Source of the DNA: JBLNBU01 sp050260215
Lineage (GTDB): Bacteria > Pseudomonadota > Alphaproteobacteria > Rhodospirillales > Magnetospirillaceae
Direction of reading: 5' to 3'
Assembly: GCA_050260215.1 (NCBI GenBank)
Contig: JBLNBU010000029.1
Coordinates: 1-19,826 of the forward strand
Length of the DNA: 19,826 nt
Shown here piece after piece: positions 6,248-17,507 of the stretch. The notes below the pieces were generated by a model. The model was given only the letters and a program-made list of their open reading frames with translations. It made no database searches and was not told the origin of the DNA. Every line of letters starts with the position of its first letter. The stretch's first letter is position 1. The position numbers and the translations under genes are program-made.

Positions 6248-7942
6248 TCAACGGTTCTGCCGCTTCCACTCGGCCCAGAACGGCACCGCCATCACCAGCA
6301 GCATGGCCGACCACACCAGCATCTCGTGGTTGGCGACCAGCATCTCGGCCAAGAGCGGAATGCGCTGGGACCAGTCGGGATGCATCTTGACGAAGTCGTC
6401 GCCACGGGCCAGCGCGATGCTTTCCGACACCGGGGCGGCCAGGGCCGAGACCAGCAGCCAGCGCATCACCGTCTTGGCCGGACCGAAGCCGCCTTCGGCC
6501 TGCTTGCCGGCGAACAGGCGCCCGACTGCGAAGGCGTCCACCAGCCCTTCGCCGAACAGCGCCATGCGGGCCAGGCCGTAAGCGGTGATGCCGAGGCACG
6601 GCACCAGGAACTCGACGTTGGGGATGTCGCGGTAACGGCCGTTGAAGAAGATCAGCGCGGTCGAGGCGATGGCCATCAGGCCGTAGAAGCCGGTCAGGCG
6701 CTCACCCCAGCGGCTGGCGACCGGCCCGGCGCCGTCGACGAAGCCGCGGCCGGCCACCTTCAGGATGAGCACGGCAAAGGCGGCGTGGATGCCGATGCGG
6801 GCGAAGGCGTAGAAGTCCTCCAGCAGGTTGTAGCTGATGGCCAGCGCATTGACCGCCTGCCATACCGCCAGCCCGGCCAGCAGCTGGGCCAGGGCGGCGA
6901 CGGCGACCAGGCCGCCGACCGAATAGCGTTCGGGCCGGCGCAGGAAGGCCAGCGCCCCTAAGGTGCCCAGCAGCACCGCGGCCGCCGCGTGCATCGGCCA
7001 TTTCGGGCTTGGCTCGACCGGGCCGGACATGGCGAACTTGACCATGCGGTCGGCGTCGACCACGCCCCAGTTGGCGCCCACCGTGCCTTCCAGCTTGGCC
7101 TTCCACGGCTGGTCGAACGCCTCGACCACGTTGTAGTCGAAGCCGTTCTCCTTGGACACCTTGGCCAGCGCGCGCACGAAGCGGGCGCCGTTTTCCATGC
7201 TGGCCACCGCCGGCCCGCGCGAGCGCCCCCGCGTCGGCCAGCCCGCCTCGCCGATCAGGATCGGCTTGCCGGGGAAGGTCTGCTGGACGATGCGGTAGAA
7301 CTTGACCAGATGCTCGGCGGCGTCCTCGACCGCCACCGGCTCGTCCTCCCAGTAGGGCAGGATGTGGATGGTGATGTAGTCGACCTCGGCCGCCAGCTCG
7401 GGGTGCTTCAGCCAGAACGCCCACACGTCGGCATAGGACACCGGCTGGTGGACGGCGGCGCGCACGCGGCGGATATAGCCGATCAGCTGTTGAGGCGTCA
7501 GATCGTTGCGCAGCAGCACCTCGTTGCCGACGATCACCCGCTTGATGGTGTCGGGGTGCTCGTTGGCCGACTTGATCAGGGCGGCCACTTCCTTCTCGTT
7601 GTTGTCGAGCTTGACCCCCAGCCAGGCCGAGTGGGTCACCTCCATGCCGTACTTGCCGGCGACCTCGGGCACGATGGACATGCCTTCCAGCGCGGTATAG
7701 GTGCGCACGCCCTTGGTGACGCCGGCGAGGCTTTTGAGGTCCTCCTCGATCTGCTTGGGCGGCGGATAGTCCTTGGACAGCGGGCTCTGGTTGCGGCGGA
7801 ACGGCGCGAACGACACCGACGGAAACGGCTCGTCGAATGACAGCGCCACCGGCACCGGCCGGTTGAACCACCACCAGCCGGCGGTATCGATCGCCCCGGC
7901 GACGAGGATGAACAGGAAGGCGAGAACGGCCCTCATCGGCAT
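6248..7942 (-). CDS. Membrane-anchored GH17 beta-1,3-glucanase/transglycosylase (NdvC-like)
   Basis: A 564-residue protein with an N-terminal membrane anchor (about 4-24), a GH17 catalytic domain (about 42-305) and a C-terminal block of roughly seven hydrophobic segments (about 317-335, 342-364, 378-397, 413-430, 438-458, 493-512, 535-555). GH17 signatures are present: SFAPFRRNQSP (44-54), VGNEVL (138-143) with the acid/base Glu141, and LIGEAGWPTRG (229-239) with the nucleophile Glu232. Proteobacterial GH17 proteins of this layout, such as Bradyrhizobium NdvC and Pseudomonas non-Leloir glucosyltransferases, remodel beta-1,3/1,6-glucans in the periplasm. No glycosyltransferase partner of the NdvB type is in the window. 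The start at 7942 has AAAGGA close upstream; a second ATG two codons in has equally good spacing. Transfer versus hydrolysis cannot be told from sequence. Confidence 0.88.
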   Translation of the reverse strand: MPMRAVLAFLFILVAGAIDTAGWWWFNRPVPVALSFDEPFPSVSFAPFRRNQSPLSKDYPPPKQIEEDLKSLAGVTKGVRTYTALEGMSIVPEVAGKYGMEVTHSAWLGVKLDNNEKEVAALIKSANEHPDTIKRVIVGNEVLLRNDLTPQQLIGYIRRVRAAVHQPVSYADVWAFWLKHPELAAEVDYITIHILPYWEDEPVAVEDAAEHLVKFYRIVQQTFPGKPILIGEAGWPTRGRSRGPAVASMENGARFVRALAKVSKENGFDYNVVEAFDQPWKAKLEGTVGANWGVVDADRMVKFAMSGPVEPSPKWPMHAAAAVLLGTLGALAFLRRPERYSVGGLVAVAALAQLLAGLAVWQAVNALAISYNLLEDFYAFARIGIHAAFAVLILKVAGRGFVDGAGPVASRWGERLTGFYGLMAIASTALIFFNGRYRDIPNVEFLVPCLGITAYGLARMALFGEGLVDAFAVGRLFAGKQAEGGFGPAKTVMRWLLVSALAAPVSESIALARGDDFVKMHPDWSQRIPLLAEMLVANHEMLVWSAMLLVMAVPFWAEWKRQNR

Positions 7943-8031
7943 CTGATCCTTTCGGCTAGGTCAGCCCTTGTCGCAGATGGCCGCCCGGTTCGGCAAGGGG
8001 TATGCGTGGGGATGGGGCTATCCCCTCCCGG

Positions 8032-8143
8032 CGTCACCCTCGGGCTTGACCCGAGGGTCCACGTGGCGCCGCTGGACCACACCCCTTCCGAATACGTTCC
8101 TTGCGGACACGCATGGATGGCCGGGTCAAGCCCGGCCATGACG
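8032..8143. repeat. Composite palindromic repeat with halves separated by 52 bp
   Basis: Two hairpin-forming 30-bp halves, 8032-8061 (stem ACCCTCGGG/CCCGAGGGT) and 8114-8143 (stem GGCCGGG/CCCGGCC), flank 52 bp of unrelated sequence. The second half is identical to 5561-5590. The element occupies most of the 221-bp gap between the LEA14-like and GH17 genes. Short open frames here (reading MAGLDPAIH or RVKPGHDG) are translations of the repeat, not genes. Confidence 0.85.
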
Positions 8144-8163
8144 GAAGAAGCGGGTGGCAGTTA

Positions 8164-8609
8164 TCACCGCGCCGCCCCGAAATCGATTTCGCCGGTCTGG
8201 TCGAAGGGGACGTTGCGGTTGGTCCAGCCGGGCACGAACAAGGTGCCGTGGACCCGATAGGCCAGCTTCTCGGACTTGGGCGCGCCCACGGCCTGGCGGA
8301 CCAGGTCGGCGGTCGACACCGTCGCCGACGCCTCGCTGGTCGCCTCGCCCAGGCGCGGCACGGTGAAATTGTCGCTGCTCATGCCCTTGGCGAAGGGCTT
8401 GCCGTTCAGCTCGACGGCGAAACGATAGCCGTCGACCGAAATGGCGCCGTCGTTGGGATTGCGGATGCGCAATACCACCGCCATGCGCTGCTCGAACAGG
8501 TTGACCTCGACGGGCCGCAGGTCGACCAGCGACACCTCGGGCGGCTCGGTGATGGCGCCGGCGCAGGACGTCAGCACCAGGGCCAGCAGGGCCATGAACC
8601 AGCGTGCCA

Positions 8610-8610
<1 letters not shown>
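8164..8610 (-). CDS. LEA14-like (WHy domain) lipoprotein
   Basis: A 148-residue predicted lipoprotein: hydrophobic signal at 5-15 and lipobox LTSC (13-16), with acylation at Cys16. Residues +2 and +3 (Ala, Gly) contain no inner-membrane retention aspartate, so Lol-dependent transfer to the outer membrane is expected by the enterobacterial rule. The rest fits the water-stress/LEA_2 domain, with the hallmark RIRNPNDGAISVDGYRF (48-64) and a beta-rich remainder. Homologues bind hydrophobic ligands or have unknown envelope roles. Its ATG overlaps the dnaE stop by one base (TGATG), so it is translationally coupled to dnaE and sits in the same transcript as lolC and lolD. A role linked to Lol sorting is only suggestive. 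Confidence 0.85.
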
Positions 8611-12085
<3,475 letters not shown>

Positions 12086-12086
<1 letters not shown>

Positions 12087-13309
12087 CAGCCGCCCTCGCC
12101 CGCCACCGCCTTGGCGTGGCAGGCGTCGATATGGGCCTTGAGGCGGTCGACCACCTCGCGGTCCAGCTTGCCGGCGAACACCATGCCGTCCAGGACGCCG
12201 GCGATCTCGGTCGTGCCCAGGGGCTGGCGATAGGGCCGGGTCTGGGCCAGGGCCTGGAAGACGTCGGCGACGGCGACGATGCGCGCGCCCAAGGGCAGTT
12301 CGTCACCTTCCAGGTGGAAGGGATAGCCCTGCCCCGACACCGCCTCGTGGTGCATGGCTGCCCAGCGGGCGATGGACCCGTCGCCGAAGACGTGGCGCAG
12401 GATTTCCCAGGTGTCGAAGGCGTGCCGGGCCATGCGCATGCGTTCTTCCGCCGTCAGCGGGCCCTGCTTGTCCAGCAATTCGTCGGGAATGCGCAGCTTG
12501 CCGAGGTCGTGGAGCATGCCGGCCATTTCCAGGCAGTCCAGGTCGTCGGCGCCCAGGCCGAAGATGGTGCCCAGCTCGCGCGCCACCGCGGCGACGCCCA
12601 GGCTGTGGCGTTCGGTGTACGGGCTTTTCGCATCGATGATGCGGCCGAACATGGCAGCCAGGCCGCGGATTTCCACAAGGTCGATGGGGGCGCGGCTGCC
12701 GATCTCCAACCGGTCGGTCAGTCCTTCGTGCAGGGCGGGCTCGTCCTGGACGAACCAGAAGGCCTCGCGCCGTGCCACTTCGTCGAGCACCGCCACGAAG
12801 TCGGGATTGAACAGGTCGGGATAGCGGCGCAGCACCGCCACCACGTCGCGGCCCGGAGCGACGCCGTGGGCGCGAAGGGCGTCGACGCGGTCGCACAGGT
12901 AGATCAGGTTGGCCACCGTCGCCACCTGGTCGTCGACCCGGCGCTTGCGCATGTCGATCCAGCGGGAATGGTGCTCCAGCACCACCGGGGCCAGATGGGC
13001 CAGCATCGGCACGTCTGCCAGGTAGACAGCGCCGCGGCTGCAATGGGCCGGGGCCTCCTCCCACTCCAGTTCGTTGACCAGGCTGCGGTGCTCGCGGGTG
13101 GTCGACACGCCGCAATCGTGCAGCAGGCCGGCGCGCACCAGCTCGTGCACCTCGGGCGTTTCCCACCCCATCTCCTCGGCCAGGATGGCGGCCATCAGGG
13201 CGACACGGTGGCCATGGCCGACCTTGTCCACTCCGACCAGGTCAAGCGCATCGGACAGCGCCAGCACGGCGCGGTCGAGATCGAGGGTGAGCGGCGCGGG
13301 AGCAATCAT
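12086..13309 (-). CDS. Tandem HD / HD-GYP domain phosphodiesterase
   Basis: A 407-residue soluble protein with two HD domains and no receiver, PAS or membrane part. Domain 1 (about 28-145) keeps a full metal-ligand pattern: His34, His64-Asp65, His89, His113-His114, Asp140, but has no GYP. Domain 2 (about 225-365) is HD-GYP-like: His235, MLHDLGK with His267-Asp268, His296, HHEAVSGQGYP with His320-His321 and GYP at 328-330, and AVADVFQALAQTRPYR with Asp349. HD-GYP proteins hydrolyse c-di-GMP, and some tandem-HD Vibrio enzymes degrade 3'3'-cGAMP (recalled). It lies 27 nt after lolD and overlaps dnaE by one base. The ribosome site (AAGG, about 13 nt away) is poor. Substrate is unknown, and nothing visible explains the coupling to dnaE. 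Confidence 0.88.
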
Positions 13310-13336
13310 GGCGATAGTCTACCTTACCCCTCGCTC

Positions 13337-14008
13337 CTAGACCAGCCGTCCCTCCTCCAGGCGCACCACCCGGTCCATACGGCGGGCCAGTTCGGGATTG
13401 TGGGTGGCGATCAGGGCGGCGACGCCCGACGAGCGCACCAAGGTCATCAGCTGGCCGAACACCGCGTCGGCGGTGTGGGGGTCCAGGTTGCCGGTGGGCT
13501 CGTCGGCCAGCAGCACCTTGGGGTCGTTGGCCAGCGCGCGGCAGATGGCGACGCGCTGCTGCTCGCCGCCCGACAACTGGCCGGGACGGTGCTCGGCCCG
13601 CTTGGCCAACCCCATGCGGTCCAGCAGGGCCATGGCCTTGGTGCCGGCGGCCTTGCGCGCCGTACCGGTGATCATCTGCGGCAGCACCACGTTTTCGAGG
13701 GCCGAGAACTCGGGCAGCAGGTGGTGGTACTGGTAGACGAAGCCCAGGTGCAGGCGGCGCAGGCGGGTACGCGCGTCGTCGCGCAGGCGCCCGCAGGCCT
13801 CGCCGGCCAGCCACACCTCGCCGTCGTCGGGGCGTTCCAGCAGGCCGGCAATGTGCAGCAGCGTCGACTTGCCGGCGCCCGAGGGCCCGACCAGGGCGAC
13901 GATCTCGCCCGGGCGGATGGCCAGCTCGGCGCCGTTCAGCACGTGCAGCAGCTCCTTGCCCTGGGCGAAGCTGCGGCGGATTCCTTGAAGGCGAAGGCCG
14001 TCATTCAT
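13337..14008 (-). CDS. lolD: Lipoprotein-releasing ABC transporter ATPase LolD
   Basis: The ATPase that powers extraction of outer-membrane lipoproteins from the inner membrane. In 223 residues it has Walker A GPSGAGKST (41-49), a Q-loop at FVYQYHHLLPEFSALENV (90-107) that is characteristic of the LolD/MacB type, the signature LSGGEQQR (145-152), Walker B LLADEPTGNLD (166-176) and the H-loop in ATHN (about 199-202). Its start overlaps the end of lolC by 8 nt, so the ATPase and permease are coupled and surely partners. It is followed by the HD-GYP gene after 27 nt. The related FtsE and MacB ATPases are excluded mainly by context. Confidence 0.95.
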   Translation of the reverse strand: MNDGLRLQGIRRSFAQGKELLHVLNGAELAIRPGEIVALVGPSGAGKSTLLHIAGLLERPDDGEVWLAGEACGRLRDDARTRLRRLHLGFVYQYHHLLPEFSALENVVLPQMITGTARKAAGTKAMALLDRMGLAKRAEHRPGQLSGGEQQRVAICRALANDPKVLLADEPTGNLDPHTADAVFGQLMTLVRSSGVAALIATHNPELARRMDRVVRLEEGRLV

Positions 14009-15248
14009 AGCGCAGCGCCTCCACCGGATCGAGGGTGGCGGCCCGCCACGACGGATAGACGGTGGCCGCGAACGACAGCCCCAGCGCCATCAGCACCACC
14101 GCCACCACCTCGCCGGTGTCGACGCGGGCGGGAAGCTGGGTCAGGAAGTAGATCTCGGCGGCAAACAGGTCGCGGCCGATGATGCCCTGGATGAACTGGC
14201 GGATCTGCTCGATGTGGGTGGCGAACTCGACGCCCAGAAGGGTGCCGAAGGCGGTGCCGACCACGCCGACCGACGCCCCCGACAGGAAGAAGATGCGCAT
14301 GATCATGCCGCGCGTCGCCCCCATGGTGCGCAGGATGGCGATGTCGCGCCCCTTGTCCTTCACCAGCATGATCAGGCTGGAGATGATGTTGAACGCCGCC
14401 ACCAGGATGATCAGCGTCAGGATCAGGAACATCACGTTGCGCTCGACCTGGATGGCGTTGAAGAAGCTGGCGTTGGCCTGCTGCCAGTCGTAGATGCGCA
14501 CGCGGCCCGCGGCCAGGCCGTATATGGCGCTGCGCGCCTCGGGAACCTGGTCGGGGTTCTCCATGAACACCTCGATCTGGGTGACCGCGCCCGGCAAGCG
14601 GAAATAGGTCTGGGCGGCTTCCAGCGGCATGAAGACGAAGCCCGAATCGTACTCGTACATGCCGACGTTGAAGGTGCCGACGATGCGGTAGCCGCGCATG
14701 CGCGGCACCGTGCCGAACGCGGTGGCGTTGCCCTTGGGCGAGATCAGCGTGATGGTGTCGCCGACCCGGAGGCCCAGCTTCTCGGCCAGGCGATAGCCCA
14801 CGATCACCGCATCGTCGCCGCCGAAGTCATTGGGATTGCCGGCGAAGTTCTTGCGCACCACGGCGCGGGCCAGCAGGTCGTCGGGACGCACGCCGCGAAC
14901 CACCGCCCCCGAGGCGCCGGCCTGCGAGGTGGCCATCACCTGGCCCTCGACGGTGGGGACGGCGCGCACCACGCCGTTGATGCTGCGGATGGCCTCGGCC
15001 AGCGGGTCGAAGTCCGTCAGCCCGCCCGACACCGAGGCATAGACGCCGATATGGCCGTTCAGCCCCAGGATGCGCGACAGCAACTCCTGGCGGAAGCCGT
15101 TCATCACCGCCATCACCACGATCAGGGTGGCGACGCCCAGCCCGATGCCCAGCAGCGAGAAGCCGGCGATGACCGAGATGAACCCTTCCTTGCGCCGCGC
15201 CCGCAAGTAGCGGAAGGCAACCATCCTCTCGAAGGCGTCGAAGACCAT
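14001..15248 (-). CDS. lolC: Lipoprotein-releasing ABC transporter permease (LolC/LolE family)
   Basis: Inner-membrane permease of 415 residues with the LolC/E topology: one N-terminal transmembrane helix (about 23-49, following the conserved FRYLRARRKEGFISVIAGFS), a large periplasmic domain (about 50-265), then three C-terminal helices (about 272-297, 320-345, 378-398). Conserved FtsX-type elements are NIISSLIMLVKDKGRDIAILRTMGAT, which contains the cytoplasmic coupling helix, and the ending YPSWRAATLDPVEALRYE. Only one permease gene accompanies lolD, as expected where a single LolC/E-type protein probably serves as a homodimer; the symbol is therefore approximate. GGGA precedes the ATG at 15248. 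It follows proS after 48 bp that include a palindromic repeat. Confidence 0.93.
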   Translation of the reverse strand: MVFDAFERMVAFRYLRARRKEGFISVIAGFSLLGIGLGVATLIVVMAVMNGFRQELLSRILGLNGHIGVYASVSGGLTDFDPLAEAIRSINGVVRAVPTVEGQVMATSQAGASGAVVRGVRPDDLLARAVVRKNFAGNPNDFGGDDAVIVGYRLAEKLGLRVGDTITLISPKGNATAFGTVPRMRGYRIVGTFNVGMYEYDSGFVFMPLEAAQTYFRLPGAVTQIEVFMENPDQVPEARSAIYGLAAGRVRIYDWQQANASFFNAIQVERNVMFLILTLIILVAAFNIISSLIMLVKDKGRDIAILRTMGATRGMIMRIFFLSGASVGVVGTAFGTLLGVEFATHIEQIRQFIQGIIGRDLFAAEIYFLTQLPARVDTGEVVAVVLMALGLSFAATVYPSWRAATLDPVEALRYE

Positions 15249-15269
15249 TCGTTCCCATCCCCACGAAAG

Positions 15270-15290
15270 CCCTCTCCCGCCGGGAGAGGG
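15270..15290. repeat. GC-rich palindromic repeat (9-bp stem)
   Basis: CCCTCTCCC (15270-15278), GCC, GGGAGAGGG (15282-15290) is a perfect hairpin in the 48-bp gap between proS and lolC. The same stem with an AGC loop recurs at 18368-18388. It has no T-run and more likely tunes mRNA stability than ends transcription. Confidence 0.85.
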
Positions 15291-15296
15291 GTCATA

Positions 15297-16586
15297 TCAC
15301 CCCGCCAGCCGGGCCAGCGCGGATTCCACCGACATTTCCTGCTTGTCGCCGGTGGCGCGGCTCTTCAGCTCGACCACGCCGGCGGCGACGCCCTTGGGGC
15401 CGACCACCAGCTGCCAGGGCAGGCCGATCAGGTCCATGTCGGCGAACTTGACCCCGGCCCGCTCGTCGCGGTCGTCGTAAAGAACCTCGACGCCCTGCTC
15501 GGACAGGGTGCGGTAGACGTCCTCGCACACCTTGTCGCAGGCGGCGTCGCCGGTCTTCAGGTTGACCAGGCCGACCTTGAAGGGGGCCACGGCTTCCGGC
15601 CACTTGATGCCGCGGTCGTCGTGGTAGGCCTCGATGATGGCGCCGACAAGGCGCGACACGCCGATGCCGTACGAGCCCATCTCGACGGTGACGGTATCGC
15701 CGCCCGGGCCGGCGACCACCGCGTTCATGGCCTTGGAGTACTTGGTGCCGAAATAGAAGATGTGGCCGACCTCGATGCCGCGGGCCTGCTTCAGGCGATC
15801 GGGCGGCGGCACGTTGGCGGCGTTGGGGTCGTGCTTCTCGTCGGTGGCGGCATAGAGCCGGCCCAGGGCTTCGAGGTCGATCTCGCCCTTGCGCGCCAAT
15901 TCCTCGTAGGCGACGTCGTAGAACACGCCCGATTCGCCGGTGTCGGCCAGCACGTGGAACTCGTGGGTCAGGTTGCCGCCGATGGCGCCCGAATCGGCCT
16001 GCATGGGGATGGCGGTCAGACCCATGCGCTTGAAGGTCTTCAGATAGGCAGTGAACATCGCCTCGTAAGACCGCTTGGCACCTTCAAAATCCAGGTCGAA
16101 GCTGTAGCTGTCCTTCATCAGGAACTCGCGCCCGCGCATGACGCCGAAGCGGGGCCGGACCTCGTCGCGGAACTTCCACTGGATGTGGTAGAGGATCTTC
16201 GGCAGGTCGCGGTAGCTTTTGACGTTGTCGCGGAACAGCTGGGTGATCAGTTCCTCGTTGGTGGGGCCGTACAGCATCTCGCGCTCGTGGCGGTCGGTGA
16301 AGCGCAGCATCTCCTTGCCGTAGGCGTCATAGCGGCCCGATTCGCGCCAGATGTCGGCCGACTGGATGGTCGGCATCAGCAGTTCCTGGGCGCCGGCGGC
16401 GTCCTGCTCCTCGCGGACGATCTGCTCGATCTTGCGCAGCACCTTCCAGCCCAGCGGCAGCCACGAATAGATGCCGGCGGCCGACTGACGGATCATCCCG
16501 GCGCGCAGCATCAGCCGGTGCGAGGCGATCTGGGCCTCGGACGGGGTCTCCTTGAGCGTCGGCATGAAAAAGCGGGACAGGCGCAT
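15297..16586 (-). CDS. proS: Prolyl-tRNA synthetase, short alphaproteobacterial form
   Basis: Charges tRNA-Pro. The 429-residue class II synthetase has motif 1 around QELLMPTIQSADIW (67-80), motif 2 with FRDEVRPRFGVMRGREF (139-155), motif 3 with MGSYGIGVSRLVG (303-315) and a C-terminal anticodon-binding domain (about 333-429). It is much shorter than the roughly 570-residue E. coli enzyme because the editing insertion domain is reduced to a short segment (about 215-268), the mini-INS form known in alphaproteobacteria. Such enzymes lack cis-editing of Ala-tRNA-Pro and depend on a free-standing ProXp-ala type deacylase, which is not in this window. The ATG at 16586 has AGGAAG 5 nt upstream. It appears to have its own promoter and starts the lolC-lolD-HD-dnaE run. 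Confidence 0.97.
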   Translation of the reverse strand: MRLSRFFMPTLKETPSEAQIASHRLMLRAGMIRQSAAGIYSWLPLGWKVLRKIEQIVREEQDAAGAQELLMPTIQSADIWRESGRYDAYGKEMLRFTDRHEREMLYGPTNEELITQLFRDNVKSYRDLPKILYHIQWKFRDEVRPRFGVMRGREFLMKDSYSFDLDFEGAKRSYEAMFTAYLKTFKRMGLTAIPMQADSGAIGGNLTHEFHVLADTGESGVFYDVAYEELARKGEIDLEALGRLYAATDEKHDPNAANVPPPDRLKQARGIEVGHIFYFGTKYSKAMNAVVAGPGGDTVTVEMGSYGIGVSRLVGAIIEAYHDDRGIKWPEAVAPFKVGLVNLKTGDAACDKVCEDVYRTLSEQGVEVLYDDRDERAGVKFADMDLIGLPWQLVVGPKGVAAGVVELKSRATGDKQEMSVESALARLAG

Positions 16587-16613
16587 GGGTGCTTCCTCGG
16601 GGGCTGGGAGCGC

Positions 16614-16672
16614 CGGGCCGGACGGCCCGTGGGCGAGGCCTGAACTCTAGGCAATGCGCGGCCCGAACACAA
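16614..16672 (-). promoter_or_regulatory. Candidate proS promoter and leader hairpin
   Basis: On the minus strand TTGTGT (16667-16672), a 17-bp spacer and TAGAGT (16644-16649; four of six) form a plausible sigma-70-type promoter. The predicted leader of about 50 nt contains CGGGCCG/CGGCCCG (16614-16629), a 7-bp inverted repeat with a two-base gap. It lies in the 99-bp gap before proS. Confidence 0.45.
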
Positions 16673-16685
16673 CCCCACCAAGCAC

Positions 16686-17507
16686 TTACTTGATGCCTCT
16701 CTTGGCACAGGCCTCGGCGATGGCCTGCTGCTCGGCGGTGCCCAGGGGCTCGCCGTTGATCAGGAACGTGCCCTTGGAGATGTCGTACTTGATGGCGGCG
16801 ACGTTCATGGTGGCGTTGTCCATGCCCTTGCCCGACAGGCTGGACTGCTTGCCCTCGATCCCCGCCAGTTCGGCGCGCAGGCTGGTGTCGGTGGTGGGTG
16901 CCGCGTCGACGATGGCTTGCTGGCGGATCAGTTCGGCCGAGGTCGAGGTCAGCGAGGCGTTGGCGGTGTCGTATTGGCTTTGCAACGAGGTCAACTGCTT
17001 GGCCTTGGCCTCGTAGGCGAAGATGTCCGGCGCACTGTGGGTGGTGTTGGCGGTGGCCTTCAGCGCCGCCACCACCGGGCTCATGGCGTTGATCTGGTTG
17101 GACAGGTCGCTGACCGTGGTCTGCAGGGTCGACTTGGTGGCGGTCAGGGTCGTCACCTGGGTCTTGGCGGCCTGCTTGGACGTTTCGTTGGACGCGATCG
17201 ACGACTGGGTGGTGGCCTTCTGCTTGTTCAACGACTTCGACTTGGCCCAGGTCACCGGGTTGATGGGAATGTTGAATTCCAGCACGTCGGGCAGCAGGTT
17301 CAGGCTGTTGCCGCTGCCCGGCAGGTCGGCCGGGGCCACCGGCTTGCCGTGCACGTCGACGCCAGGCTTGTAGGCGACGTCGGCCGAGGGGGTGTAATGG
17401 ACCAAGCGCGCGCAGTCCTGCTTGGTCACCTGCACGGCGACGTCCTCGGCCCAGGCGGGGGCGGCGGTCATCAGCGCGGCGGCGATTCCCAGGGTCGTAC
17501 GGAACAT
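16686..17507 (-). CDS. Secreted coiled-coil protein of unknown function
   Basis: A 273-residue protein with a clear signal peptide (hydrophobic 6-17, AWA cleavage site at 20). Residues 30-88 form a compact conserved-looking segment (CARLVHYTPSADVAYKPGVD, then GKPVAPADLPG). Residues 90-225 are very rich in Ser, Thr, Gln, Ala and Lys with heptad-like Leu/Val spacing, predicting a coiled coil. Residues 233-273 read as a short beta-hairpin and helix ending (AAIKYDISKGTFLINGEPLG). One cysteine lies in each end segment (32 and 267). I recall short alphaproteobacterial hypothetical proteins combining the two end motifs without the helical middle, which suggests an insertion. GAGAGG lies 6 nt before the ATG at 17507. 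No function is proposed; periplasmic location is likely. Confidence 0.85.
   Translation of the reverse strand: MFRTTLGIAAALMTAAPAWAEDVAVQVTKQDCARLVHYTPSADVAYKPGVDVHGKPVAPADLPGSGNSLNLLPDVLEFNIPINPVTWAKSKSLNKQKATTQSSIASNETSKQAAKTQVTTLTATKSTLQTTVSDLSNQINAMSPVVAALKATANTTHSAPDIFAYEAKAKQLTSLQSQYDTANASLTSTSAELIRQQAIVDAAPTTDTSLRAELAGIEGKQSSLSGKGMDNATMNVAAIKYDISKGTFLINGEPLGTAEQQAIAEACAKRGIK

Noticed and set aside
7933..8260. Short open frames reading MAGLDPAIH and RVKPGHDG between the LEA14-like and GH17 genes
   Set aside because: These peptides are translations of the palindromic repeat and recur wherever the repeat occurs; they are a common false gene call.
12116..14182. 688-codon plus-strand open frame opposite the HD gene and lolD
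   Set aside because: Antisense shadow crossing gene boundaries; low-complexity composition typical of reverse-strand GC-rich DNA.
14214..16643. 809-codon plus-strand open frame opposite lolC and proS
   Set aside because: Antisense shadow spanning two well-supported genes and the gap between them, with no ribosome site or family motif.
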